A DNA stretch of 64,000 bases from positions 165,494-229,493 of the forward strand of contig JAMWET010005490.1 of NCBI GenBank assembly GCA_024036415.1. The letters run 5' to 3'. Of the stretch, positions 1 to 41,079 are shown piece after piece; positions within the stretch are counted from its first letter, which is position 1; each line of letters starts with the position of its first letter. Both the position numbers and the translations under genes were made by a program. A model generated the notes under the pieces. That model was not told where the DNA came from. It did not search any database and saw nothing but the letters and a program-made list of their open reading frames with translations. The DNA comes from Prochilodus magdalenae. Its lineage: Eukaryota > Chordata > Actinopteri > Characiformes > Prochilodontidae.

Positions 1-153
1 ATGAAGACATTCTTGTCCAGAACACTGAACCAGTCAACCAGAGTCTTTAGTAAAATCTTTACATTACATGTAGCATTAAGTTATAATTTAATTAATATCC
101 AGATACATAAAAACAGTGATCACCACCATATTTTATAATATAATCATTTAAAT

Positions 154-293
<140 letters not shown>

Positions 294-1175
294 TTCTTTA
301 TTGATCCCAGATGGAAATTCTGGAAATTTATTAAACATTTATTAAAAATTATTTACATTTGTTAAAGTACCTAATTGTATGTATCTATACTGATGACATG
401 GCTACCTGTTTTTCTTTAGACAGTGACGATATATTTATAACAGCTGTGATTGGATTTGGCACTGACACCCTTACATCAGACTATTGGTCAGTTGAGCCGG
501 ATTTGATGGAAGCCTTGCCTGGAGTTGTACTGGCTGTTCCTTCAGCTTCCAAGAGGATTCCAATCTGGAGATTTTGTGGTACCAGTCCAGGTGTGTGAAT
601 GCTCCTGAATGTTCATCATGCCAATCAGATACATTAGCAGCCCTGTGAACGCCAGAACTGCCATCCAACGTCACTGGAATACAGGGATAGGAACGTTGTG
701 TTCTCTGAAGATGATGGGCAGGAAGTAAATCCTGGTTGTGAAGCAGCCCAGTATAGGCACTGTGGTTCAAATCTACTGTCACCGTAACCAAAGAATCCCT
801 TTCCACATAGCACGCACCCCCAGAACATCACAGAGGGGGCTAACGTTATGTAATACAGTAGTTATGACTATGAGTGAAGGCAACACTGTGGAAAAGTACC
901 GTAGGTCAACTGAAAGACAGAAGTGTGTTTACGTAGAAGCGTTGCGACTGGTTGGTATGATGGACATTCAGGAGCATTCACACATCTGGACTGGCCCACA
1001 TAATCCCCAAATCTGAATCCTCTTGAAAATGTTTGGGACTACCAGTAAAACTCCAGCATCCGTAGAATGTGGAGCAACTGACCAGTTCTGTGATGCAAGA
1101 GTGTCTGCACCTAATTCAATCACAGCTGTTTTATATATATCACAGATGTTAATATATTTATATATATGTTTATAT

Positions 1176-1243
<68 letters not shown>
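1176..1243. repeat. (TA)n microsatellite
   Basis: Uninterrupted TA dinucleotides, the right-arm counterpart of the AT tract at 154-242. Confidence 0.98.
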
Positions 1244-1245
<2 letters not shown>

Positions 1246-1572
1246 TCAGTATAGATACATACCATAAGGTATTTTAACAAATGTAAAAAAAAATTAAATG
1301 ATAATAAACTATGTCTTTGGTTTATTACGTGATTACTTTGTGAGTTTATTTGCCTCAAGTGATTATCACTGTTTTTTGAAGTTGATATCTGGATATTAAT
1401 TCAATTATAACTTAATTCTAAAAGTAATGTAAAGATTTCACAGCCATTCTAGAACAATCTGAAGGCTGGTTCATCGTTCTTTCCTTCAAATGAGATGCAC
1501 TGTTGAAAACGATTCAGTGCGTGACTGTCTTCAGTGTTACATTAAGGACAAACAATACAGATGGTCTGTTAC

Positions 1573-30507
<28,935 letters not shown>

Positions 30508-31060
30508 CTTAAAGGAACAAGACAGTGGCGTCATACAGGACATTTTAGACCATCAATCCATTCGAATAAATTCCTTTATGTCTAAATAATCAGATGAATG
30601 CCCTTTTGTCTCCTTATCAAACTGTAAACTGCAAACTCTAGACTACATCACGCTGTTAAAGCTGCACTGTGTGAGTTCTGGGGATGGGGAGAACTCTCTG
30701 GTGGAAATTTGGAATTGCTCACAATGTGGAGAAGAACATCTGGTAGTGTTGGCTGTGCTCCGGACTATTAAAAGCCAAAACATAGTGAAGAATGTGTCAT
30801 CTGGAGATGGCAGTGAATGATCTACTGTTGTCAGCATATCTATATTATCATTATTATCTACATACACCATCACTAATTGGACAGGCTTGGCGGTTTTGGA
30901 AGCCTTGCCTGATTGCGCCACATCAGTTTTTCTTAATTGAGCTCCAGTGCTGCCTAATGCACATCTAACCATTAGAAATGACCCCCACTTATATTAACCC
31001 TGTGTGAATGACTAGAGAAGTGATTACACAGCTTAAGCTAGTTGCTAGCCAGTTGCTCAA
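30508..31060. other. intron sequence, nothing recognised
   Basis: Unassigned DNA upstream of the 62-bp fat3 exon. Confidence 0.5.
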
Positions 31061-31480
31061 ATGAATGGGAGTCTATGGGAGGAATGAGGGATGGATAAAT
31101 GACACATAGAAGAGTGCGGGTCAGTATGAGGTGTGTATGTATCAGTATGGAGTTTGGGGATCTGACCTGAGTGAGTACGTGCAGTTTGGTGGCTGTAGGT
31201 TAAAGAAACAATAGAGTTTGAATGGGGGCAGAAATTAATGGGAGTCTATGGGAGGAGTGAGGGATGGATAAATGACACATAGAAGAGTGCGGGTCAGTAT
31301 GAGCTGTGTATGTATCAGTATGGAGTTTGGGGATCTGACCTGAGTGAGTACGTGCAGTTTGGTGGCTGTAGGTTAAAGAAACAATAGAGTTTGAATGGGG
31401 GCAGAAATGAATGGGAGTCTATGGGAGGAACAAGGGATGGGGAAAAGAGACAAACAGACGAGTGCGGGTTAGACCAACAT
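31061..31480. repeat. 173-bp tandem repeat, about 2.4 units
   Basis: gggagtctatggga starts at 31067, 31240 and 31413, an exact 173-bp period, and the units are almost identical. Diverged relatives are at 43540-44480. Confidence 0.93.
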
Positions 31481-32940
31481 TGAATTTGTGCTCAGGGGTC
31501 TGCCATGGGATAGTGTATGTGAAGCGGTGTCAGTCTGTTTAGCAGAAGTACAGGAGAGGGCTGTATACTTTCCCAACCCTGTAAGGGTCCGGGCTGTACC
31601 GCCTGCAGCCAGCAGAGGGCGGCAGCAGCGGCACCGTTCTGGGGGAACTACAGCCCAGAACTCCAAACCCCAGAATGCCCCAGGCTGATCAGGCCAACGA
31701 GCAGCACCTGGGGCGTCAGCAATATAAGCCCCCACCACACAAACACCATTGCTACACCTTTGTAGAGGGGTAGCCGGTACGGTACTAGAGAAAAAGAAAA
31801 GAGCGCAAGAAAACCCGTTCGTTCCTAATGGGTAAATTTCCAAATTTGGAAGACTTTGGAAAAAAAACGTACATCAGATCAAACAACTGTATACAAGCAC
31901 AGCATTCCTGACCAAAATACTGAAGAAGCAGATCATAAATTGGATAACAAGTGTGGTGCATTGCGCAATCATTAATGACTTGTGATCTCTATAACAAGGT
32001 ATATGGCTTTGATGCGTCTTCCCAATGAGCTGTAGAGAGACATTAACTCCAGACAGCTTGGCAGATGGTTAGAGTGAATGAAATAACGGCTAAATGAAAT
32101 GCTTTGATGTTTTCTGCTATTACTTCCTGGAGTGAAGGCAGTGCGTAAATCTAGCAGCAGCGTTTTGCCTCTTGTTGCTAGATGGCTGGTCTATCAACAC
32201 CTGAAACAGCTTTACCTTTATATTTGGAGGCCTCTGTTCTCAAACCGTTTCTAGGTTCCTGAATAGTGTCAGATATTCATTATTAAGCTTAGCACATCAA
32301 CACTGTCCACAGAAACCAGGCATCTCTGAATCATCAACTTTACAAGAGACGGCTAAGGCCTACTGAACCTTCAATATAAGTGAATGTACAGGTAGGGAGC
32401 CTTTCTGTTGAGTCGTCATGAAGTGTTCACACAGGGTAAATGACCACTGCTGTGCTCAAACGGTGCAGAAAAGTGAAAATCAATGGAGATGCATGGAGAC
32501 GTCATGGAAGGGGCCGGAGAGAGATCTGCCAATGTGGAGAGACATCTGTCTTAACATCACTTAAAACAAACAAAAACTGTCTGGAAATACGTTATTTAAT
32601 CTTATAATAAGCCCATATCAATACAGCAACCATAAACTGAGAAATGTAATATGTGGGTGGGTGGTAGCCAATTTTTGACCCCTCAAAAATGGGATTTTAT
32701 GACTTTCTGGTGGTCCCAGAAATTAAACAAGAGGTCCCAGACCCCCCCAGGAGTGATACAATGAGCCAGGACACAATGATCACATTACAAACTAAGAGAA
32801 GTGATCATTCTAAAATAATTTCTAATGAGTTAATAATTAACATGACTAAAAGGGGGTCCAAAATGATAAAGTTGCCACCCCACCATGGATCCCCTGAATT
32901 CAATCCCTTGAAAATGGTAAACTTTTTAATTCATTTATCT
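31481..32940. other. unassigned intron or repeat-derived sequence
   Basis: 31490-31800 is GC-richer than its surroundings and may continue the repeat unit above. No coding similarity recognised. Confidence 0.4.
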
Positions 32941-32945
32941 GTCTG

Positions 32946-33109
32946 TTAGTTTGTTTGTTTATTTGTTTGTTTGTTTGTTTGTTTAAGTAATCATTTTAAT
33001 TCAAAATATTAAGAGAATGAATAATTTCTAATTATTTAATAATTTAAATGTAATAATTTAAATTTATTCTTAGAGCAGGGTTATGTATTTTGCACCTTGA
33101 AACAATATT

Positions 33110-33148
<39 letters not shown>

Positions 33149-33172
33149 TTTGTTTATTTGTTTGTTTTATTT
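32946..33172. repeat. (GTTT)n and (TTTA)n tracts
   Basis: GTTT units at about 32946-32985 and TTTA units at about 33108-33165. Confidence 0.95.
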
Positions 33173-34440
33173 GTAGGAGTACTAATCCCTTTACAAACGG
33201 AGAGAAGTAATTATTAATTATTTATTTTTGAGCTCAGTGTCAAAAAACCCATAAGCCAGTCTAATTGATGTTATTCAATGATGCAAGACTGTGATACCTT
33301 AGACATGCTCTTGTCACAATGGTAGCTGCTGCCCATCATGTGTTAGCTACATTAGCCGCAGGACCAAAGAAGCTTCGATTATATGTCTGGGCGGATCAAC
33401 CACCTCTGGGCTAATGAAGAAAACGGCCTAACTGTGATCTTCCCTCAAACCATTTTCCCTGGAATAAACAAGAGCCCTGCAGAAGACTGTCTGAAATCAG
33501 AATCAGAATTATCAGTCCATTTTCAAGTATATGCAGCGCCATGGCACAAATCTGAAACATGGCAGAGGCGGTGAGATCCAGCATGGTTGTAGCGTTTGTG
33601 CGAAGCAGGGGAGGGAGGGGGGCAGCAGCCGTCGGAGCTCAGGGGGTTTCTGGCATAAGCCCATTTCACAGATGGCATGAAGTGGACTTGTAGAGCTGGT
33701 TGTCAGGGCCTCCTGCGGCCCCCAGAAAGCCTTAACACCACCTCAAGACCCAGCAAGGTCCACTTTAGAGAGAGAATTTGGAATTGGATCTTTTTCTTCA
33801 CTGGAGGCCGGGTTGGAGAGTTAAATACCAGACGAGGAGTCACCCGACTTGACCCATATTACAACAGTGGGCTTCATGAAGTTGTGTGTGTGTGACTCTG
33901 CGAGTGTTCATCAGAGCCCAACTGATATATAATTGGCCAACAATGCTGGCAGATGGTGACCATCCATGGTTTGATTAGGGTCTGAACAAAGAGATGCAGA
34001 GACTGGCTCTGCCAGTGGAGAACCTAATAAGTAGCATCTCGGAGGCTATCACTGTCTACACTGCCAGTATGAAATGTTGGAACTTAAGATCAACAACCCC
34101 AAAAAATCTCAAAAACTGCTCAAGAAGGTAAAAGGTCTCAGGTAAAACTGCTTGTAGGTCAGGGGTGCAAAGCAAAACCACCACGCCACTGCCAAGGACC
34201 TACGGGAAACTGTAGCTGGAACAGGACTAGTGATGCACTGTGCAGTGCTGTTACACAAACATCAACTCCATGGCAGGGTCATCGAAATATGCATCGCCAC
34301 AGATGAGCCAGAGCCCTTTGGGAAACAAGCACTGGGAACTGATGTAGACGAACGTGCACAGGAGTACATGGGAGTCTAGGCTGCACTGATCGGCCTTTAG
34401 TTGTAGTTCATAGCTGAGAAAAGTGCTGGGAGTTGACTAT
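33173..34440. other. intron sequence, nothing recognised
   Basis: No motif recognised. Confidence 0.5.
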
Positions 34441-35090
34441 ATTAAATGCTAGAAGTTAAGAAGAACTGTTGAAGCTAAGACAAGATCATCAGCTGACAGC
34501 GTCCACTGGCCAGTGTCCTGTGGGTGGCGTCCTGTGGGCAGCGTCCTGTGGGCAGTGTCCTGTGGCCGGTGTCCTGTGGCCGGTGTCCTGTGGCCGGTGT
34601 CCTGTGGGCGGCGTCCTGTGGCCGGTGTCCAGACGGCGGTGTCCTGTAGCCGGTGTCCTGTGGGTGGCGTCCTGTGGGGCGGCGTACCGTAGCCAGTGTC
34701 CTGTACGTGGTGGCGTACCGTAGCCAGTGTCCTGTAGGTGGCGTCCTGTGGCCGGTGTCCTGTGGGCAGCGTCCTGTAGGTGGCGTCCTGTGGGCAGTGT
34801 CCTGTGGGCGGCGTCCTGTGGGCGGCGTACCGTAGCCAGTGTCCTGTAGGTGGCGTCCTGTGGGCATCGTCATGTAGGCAGCATCCTGTGGCAGCGTTCT
34901 TTGACCACTGATGAAGAACTACAGGATGACCAACACTGCACTGTCCACCACCCACATCATACCTGCTCTGTGGTGGTCCTGTGGGGGTCTTGACAGTATA
35001 CAGAGAACAGATGGACTAGTCTGGAACTGTAAACCTACAGAGTGTCCTGTATGGTCTGTGGAGCTGATAACACGGACAGTGAGATGTTTA
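34441..35090. mobile_element. hAT-like MITE fragment with expanded minisatellite
   Basis: 34930-35080 matches the right half of the MITE at 2231-3090 (cccacatcatacctgctctg, then gtcctgtatggtc). The left half is lacking or replaced by the minisatellite. Confidence 0.7.
34495..34905. repeat. minisatellite, 14-15 bp unit (gtcctgtggccggt / gcgtcctgtgggcg)
   Basis: About 27 units, same motif as 2520-2640 but far longer, with higher-order blocks such as gtaccgtagccagtgtcctg recurring near 34685, 34712 and 34828. Confidence 0.92.
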
Positions 35091-35399
35091 AATTGAGTAT
35101 TGGGTTCTTGTTATAAGGTTCTATCTGCATCAGTCAATCAGTGCCGCAGCTGATGACGATTATGAAACGTTGCCTACAGGCTCAGCTGTTTCAGTCGTAC
35201 GGCAGATGTAAGTACACAGATGCTGTACTGTCTGTTGTTCTCGATCTAATGTGACGTGTCCATGCGCCCACCGTGTTTGAGCAGTAAAGATCTCATACAT
35301 CTGCACTGAGACGAGATTTAAACAAGGACGCTGATCAGAGTGAGGTGCGTACAGGCAGCATGAGATCACGGTTGTGATGTAAATGTAATAAATCTGAAC

Positions 35400-35738
35400 A
35401 TTAAAATCAAACCACACTAAATTGCCAAAAGTATTCGCTTGTCTGCCTTCACACGCATATGAACTAGAGTGACGCCCGTTCCCAATAAGGTTCCCATAGG
35501 GCTTAATATGACGTCGGCCCAAAGACACGAATGATGGACGAGAAGGCCTGGCTCTCAGTCTCCCCTCTAATTCGTCCCAAAGGTGTTCTATGGGGTTGAG
35601 GTCAGGACTTTCTCACCCAGTCCAGTTCCTCCACACCAGACTCGCTCATCCATGTCTTTATGGAGCTTGCTCTGTGCACTGGTGTGCAGGAACAGGAAGG
35701 GGCCGTCCAAAAACTGCTCTGTTCCCATGACCCGAAAT
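35400..35738 (-). mobile_element. Tc1-derived MITE, interrupted
   Basis: Contains ctatggggttgaggtcagga and ctcgctcatccatgtcttta, the consensus of an abundant teleost Tc1-type non-autonomous element. Its continuation (ctgttcccacaaagtt, then ttcactggaactaaggggcc) resumes at 36727-36790 after the dispersed repeat at 35740-36720. Confidence 0.7.
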
Positions 35739-35846
35739 GAAATATCCTAATAATTTGAGAAATAGGGTTTCTGACTTTCATGAGCTAAAAATGATATTTA
35801 TTTTTAAATATATTTATTTAAATTATATTATTAAAGTGTAAGAATT

Positions 35847-35847
<1 letters not shown>

Positions 35848-35881
<34 letters not shown>

Positions 35882-35885
35882 GGTT

Positions 35886-35916
<31 letters not shown>

Positions 35917-35946
35917 CAAATAATTTCTATATAATAATAATAATAA

Positions 35947-35990
<44 letters not shown>

Positions 35991-35995
35991 TTTTA
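35848..35995. repeat. (TTG)n and (TAA)n trinucleotide tracts
   Basis: Alternating blocks ttg, ata/taa and ttg. The counterpart in copy 2 is a single short (GTT)n at 38100-38126. Confidence 0.96.
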
Positions 35996-36533
35996 TTATT
36001 ATTACTATTATATAGATATGATTTGTTCTAAGAAAGATTCTGAGAATAAGTAATGCAATGTTCTGTTATTGTTTTCAGCAGGAACTTTCATTTTGGCTCC
36101 CAGAATGTTCTTTCTAAAGATGGGAGGATGTTCTCTAAACACATTCTGTCTCATCTCAGGTCTCACTAACATCCATAAAATACTTTCTGAATGTTGCACT
36201 TAAAATTAATTCTTCTATTCAACATCCTCAAAATATCATCGGAATGTTGCAGGAAAAAAAGTTACGATTTAGTTAACACTGAGCCTTATAGGAACATTAT
36301 CTGACATATTAAACATCTTTAAAATTCTTAAATTTTATTAGAACTTGTAGGGAACATCATCTCAAGCTCTGGGAAGGTTCCCAGCTAGCTGGCGTACGGC
36401 ATAGTGTTCAGCTGTAAATAAAAATGGGGCTTGAAATATGTCAGGTCTCGTGAAATGAATATGAAATATAGAGTACGGTTTAGCTTTATAAATAAAATTT
36501 TAGGCAAAATCTCAAACTTCTTGACCAAATTCA

Positions 36534-36637
36534 AATTTTTTGATGCGCTAGTTCATTTTTTTTTTTTTCAGATTATAAGAAGTTAGAAAAACAACTTCTT
36601 ACAATCGGAAAAAAAAATGAACTAGCGCATCAAAAAA
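36534..36637. repeat. perfect-looking hairpin, about 48-bp arms
   Basis: ttgatgcgctagttcatttt reads back as its complement at the right arm (aaaatgaactagcgcatcaa). The arms continue through a T/A run to aagaagtt/aacttctt, with a loop of about 7 bases at 36585-36591. The second repeat copy (near 38625-38690) lacks the right arm. Confidence 0.88.
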
Positions 36638-36871
36638 ATAGAAAATAATAATTTGCTCAATTATCATTAACAAACTGTAGAACTATCAATCTAAAAGGAG
36701 GATTGGGTAATTTCATATGTCCACAAAACTGTTCCCACAAAGTTCCTTTCAGTTCCTTTCACTGGAACTAAGGGGCCGAGTCCCAAGCTGAGCAGCTCCT
36801 GAGCCGAGGTAGGGGACCTCTGTGCACCTCAGCATCCGCTGACCCCACTCTGTCTCTTTACACGGCCAGGT

Positions 36872-37083
36872 GTACATTTACATTTATAGCATTTAGCTGA
36901 TGCTCTGGGACTTACAAGGTTAATCATATTACAGGTGGGCCAGTGTAGTGTTAGGAGTCTTGCCCAAGGACTCTTATTGGTGTAGCACAGCACAGTCACC
37001 CAGACCGGGACCCGAACCCCAGTCTCCCACATGTGGTGGTGGCTCTCTGGCGGGCAGTGGTGTTATCCGCTACACCAACCACT
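36872..37083 (-). mobile_element. tRNA-type SINE with L2-like tail
   Basis: Same family as 14684-14888: acttacaaggttaatcatat, then acaggtgggccagtgtagtg, and gagaccggggttcgggtccc-like box B on the minus strand. The tRNA-like head is slightly truncated. Confidence 0.72.
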
Positions 37084-37555
37084 TTCCCAATTGCTTCCAC
37101 TTCATGATCCCACTGATACTTGGCTGTGGAATACTTAGCAGTGAGGAATGTTCAGGACTCGACTTGTTGCACATGTTGGTGCATATTAGAGTATGATATT
37201 AGAGTTTGAAATAAGGTGGTGTTAAAGTAACCAGTTAAATTTACTACCTCACTGTGAACCACAGCAAATTCCCAATGTCGTAATGAAATCGTGTGAGCCC
37301 TGCTAGAGCTGCAGCGAGCCCCCATCCTCTCTACGGTTTAAGGTGGTCAGGATAGCTGGGTTAGGTCTGTCTATCTCTCAACCTGTGTTAAATATCATCA
37401 CCAGTCTTTGGTCTCGCCTCATGCAAGCAGTGACCCCTCTAACGCCTGGACTGGAGGCCTGAAGCACATGAAGTAAATTCTGACCAATGACACGAACACA
37501 CATTCCCAGTATTCCCAGTTAGTCCATGAAGCACTGGACCATGTTAAGCAGGTCT
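37084..37555. other. intron sequence, nothing recognised
   Basis: No motif recognised. Confidence 0.5.
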
Positions 37556-37950
37556 CGCAGGTCTTCAGACCACCGATCGGCAGTCCGGCTCTCTCAGTCC
37601 TCGGCCCAGGTAAGGTGCCTCTGACGCTGGTTCAGGCGTGGGTTGATTAGGAATGCGGGAGTTGTAGCCCCTCTCCTGCAGATGTTTGTGCGTGGGGGGC
37701 TTCAGTCCTCTCCGTGTAAACCTCTCCCGAGTTCTTGAGTCCACTTTTCTTGATGATCCTCTCAAGGCTGCGGGCACACCGTGCACCTTCTCCTACCACG
37801 TTTTCCACTGACATGCTTTGAAACAGCACTCTGCAGACAGACAGCCTTTTCAGCAATGACCTTCTGGAGCTTACCCTTCTCATGGAGGGTGTCAACCATC
37901 ATCTCTCAACACCTGTCAGGTCAGCAGTCTTGCTCATGCTTGTGGTTGCT
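37556..37950 (-). mobile_element. Tc1-like transposase N-terminal remnant (family E)
   Basis: The minus strand gives, across frames, VENVVGEGARCARSLERIIK, SGLKNSGEVYTE and APHAQTSAGEGLQLPHS, resembling the N-terminal half of a Tc1 transposase (pattern: RDDRSLxRIVKxxxFKNLGE). Frameshifts are present. Confidence 0.6.
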
Positions 37951-37997
37951 AGACTGAGAGACAAACGGTATGTGTACTGCTCGAGTAGTAAATTACT

Positions 37998-38760
37998 CAA
38001 ACCCGAAATGAAATATCCTAAAAATGTGAGAAATAGGATTTCAGACTTTCATGAGTTAACCCAGCTAGAAATGATATTTATTAAAATTTTATTATTAAAT
38101 TGTTGTTGTTGTTGTTGTTGTTGTTTAGAAATGATTTGTTCTAAGAGAGCTTCTAAGATTAAGTAATGCAATGTTCCGTTATTGTTTTCAGCAGGAACTT
38201 TCATTTTGGTTCCCAGAATGTTCTTTCTAAAGATGGGAGGATGTTCTCTAAACACAAGCTGTCGCATCTCAGGTCTCACTAACATCCATAAAATATTTTC
38301 TGAATGTTGCACTTAAAATTAATTCTTCTATTCAACATCCTCAAAATATCATCGGAATGTAGCAAAAAAAAAGTTATGATGTAAACATGGAGACTTATAG
38401 GAACATTATCTGACATATTACTTTATTAGAACTTGTAGGGAACATCATCTCAAGCTCTGGGAAGGTTCACAGCTAGCTGGTGTACGGCATAGTGCTCAAC
38501 TTTAAATCAAAATGGGGCTCGAAATATGTCCGGTATCGTGAAATGAATATGAAATATAGAGCACAGTTTAGCTTTATAAATTACATTTTAGGCAAATATG
38601 AACTTCCGGACCATAATTAGATTTTTTTCTGATGCACTAGTCATTGTTTTTTTTGTTTTTTTTTCAGATTACAAGCAGATATCTTTCTAATGATTTCCTA
38701 AACTATCATCTCTAGAAAATGTAGAACTATCAGTCTAAAAGCCCGAGGATTGGTTAATTT
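37998..38760. repeat. dispersed repeat copy 2
   Basis: Direct copy of 35750-36700 without the long trinucleotide block and without the hairpin arm. Confidence 0.75.
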
Positions 38761-39029
38761 AATATGGCCAACTTTGAAAGTTAATTGAAAATTAGTTGGC
38801 AGAACATTAATTAATAATGAATAATACACATTAATTAATAATAAACATATTTATCTTATTCAGCTGGAGCTAGCTAACTAAAAAAAAGTGAACTAACTCT
38901 TTAAACTAACTTTTTAAAGATAAAGTCGATTCAAAGCTAAAACAATGTCATAAAATTACATTTTTAATATTTCATATCAGAAATTCTGAGAATAACTGCA
39001 GTGAGTCTGAGGCACAAACATTACACAGC

Positions 39030-39442
39030 AACACACACACACGCACACACACCTACACACACGCACACACGCACACACAGACACACACACACACACACCT
39101 ACACACAGACACACATGCGCACACACACTAAACACACAGACACACACACCTACACACACACTAAACACACAGACACACACACCTACACACCTACACACAG
39201 ACACACACACCTACACACACACACCTACACACAGACACACACACACACACACCTACACACAGACACACACACCTACACACACACTACACACACAGACACA
39301 GACACACACACTGCACACCTACACACACACCTACACACACAGACACACACATACACGCATACATACACACATGCACACACACAGACACACACACACACGC
39401 ACTCATACACACACAGACACAGACACACACACCTACACACAG
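39030..39442. repeat. (CA)n compound microsatellite, about 410 bp
   Basis: acacac runs interrupted by acctacacac, gcacac and agacac units. Long HTHT/CVCV-type open frames here are repeat artefacts. Confidence 0.98.
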
Positions 39443-40130
39443 AAGATATCTCTAATACTGATGCACTACAGTATATATGTTGTTTATGTTGGAGCATATT
39501 TTCCCCTTATAATTATGTACCACAATATTACCCAAACCAATATACAGAATGTGACACAGTGATGAACTCTCATACTAGTGTAATACGGCAGATATATACT
39601 AAGAAATAATCATGTTCTGGTGCTTCATTCTTCAGAATTCCCAACTGGATATAAGCAGCATGCTGATGATACTGATGAGGCTTATAAAATAAGATCAATA
39701 CAAATAATACAATACCAGTGAGCTACACCGTACGGTGCTACACTGAGACAGATGCTTTTCCATTCCACCGTGCACTTCTGGATACTGTATCATCGCTGTC
39801 CAGAGAAAAATTAGTATCTCCAAAAGGCGACTTTACAGGAGAGGGAAAAAACCTCATTACATTATAATGTAAGTCATTAGAGCCAGACTTTTTCCCAAGC
39901 GGGTTTGGCCCATTTCTGTTAGTCCATTCATCATGAAATTCCCACACAGTGTAAACAGCAGCCGCTGTGTTCAAATGATGCATAAAAGTAAAAATCAACA
40001 AAAATGGAGATTCAGTGTTTTCATTGGTCAGTGAGGGTGTAATTCTGTGATGGATCCATGGCTACATCCAAATATCCTTTGACTTTAATATTCAGTCAGT
40101 CAAAAGTTTCTCAAGACAATGAAATAATCA
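39443..40130. other. unassigned sequence left of the palindrome
   Basis: 39740-40020 contains a dispersed repeat resembling 29895-29960 and 32430-32500 (caaatgatgcataaaagt-type). No coding signal. Confidence 0.45.
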
Positions 40131-40484
40131 GGACACCATAGCTCACTGTACCACACCCAGCCTGCTGCTGTGGAGATGAATTGATCCTCACTGTATAAAA
40201 CCCTCACTGAACGCAGATTAACTGTAAACCGCATGAACCGCACGTGTGTTTGTTGGGAGAAAGACTCCAAAGGGAGCACCTGAAGCCGAGGTCTTCACCC
40301 AGTGGACGTGTATTTTGTGTCCTAGTTTCAGGGCAGTGCTCCCCTGTCCTAACACTGAGGGCCGCTGAGTTTGTTCCGGGCTGAAACGCTTAACTGTATC
40401 CCTTTAGCCGGACCACACATGCCTCAGTCATTGTCGCTCTGTGTGAGTGTGGCGGCCCAGCGATGGGATTATGACGCCCAACAC

Positions 40485-40508
40485 CCCCCCCCCACACACA
40501 CACACACC
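40485..40508. repeat. (C)n(CA)n tract
   Basis: Run of about 11 C followed by CA units. The mirror at about 63625-63652 differs in length. Confidence 0.9.
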
Positions 40509-40659
40509 ATCTCACACTGTGTCGCCCCATCTCGTTACCGTGGCAACAAAGAGCGGAAGAGCGCAGCTGAATTGACGACTACTCCCCTCCGTGTGACACC
40601 CTGATCCAGAGAGACGCAATTAGACAAATTAGAACAGCTGTGAACTATCAGCACAGCAC

Positions 40660-40665
40660 ACGTGC

Positions 40666-40696
<31 letters not shown>

Positions 40697-41065
40697 GAGA
40701 CAGAAAGGCACAGAGAGAGAAGGTGAGAGAGAGAGAGAGAGAGAGAGGGTGAGAGAGAGAGAGAGAGAGAGAAACAGAGACAGAAAGGCACAGAGAGAGA
40801 AGGTGAGAGAGAGAGAGAGAGAGAGAGGGTGAGAGAGGCAGAGAGAGAAACAGACAGAGAGAGAGAGGCAGAGAGAGAGAGAGAGAGAGAAAGGGAGAAA
40901 CTCATGGAAAGACAGAGAAACAGAAAAAGAAATAGAGAGGGATATAAAAAACACAGAGAGAGAAAAACAGAGAGAGAGACACAGAAAGAGAAAGATAGAG
41001 AGAGACACAGAGAGACAAAGAGAAAGAGAGAGACAGGAGACAGACAGAGAGAGAGAGAGAGAAAG
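40660..41065. repeat. (GA)n-rich purine tract, about 400 bp
   Basis: gagaga runs with aacagagacagaaaggcaca interspersions, forming two near-identical sub-blocks (40660-40735 and 40755-40830). Strong purine/pyrimidine strand asymmetry. Confidence 0.96.
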
Positions 41066-41079
41066 TTATAGTGGGAGCA

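Larger units (their letters stand above)
35739..36720. repeat. dispersed repeat copy 1, inserted in a MITE
   Basis: Shares over 700 bp with 37998-38750 in direct orientation (cccgaaatgaaatatcct at the start; tggaggatgttctctaaac-type sequence inside). It interrupts the MITE 35400-35738/36727-36790, so it moved as a unit. It includes (GTT)n/(TAA)n tracts at 35848-35995 and a hairpin at 36534-36637. Confidence 0.75.

Noticed and set aside
34449..34955. 168-codon frame of HRTPPTGH/GHRPQD repeats, and similar frames at 2299-2809
   Set aside because: Translation of the 14-15 bp minisatellite; both strands and several frames are open because the unit lacks stops.
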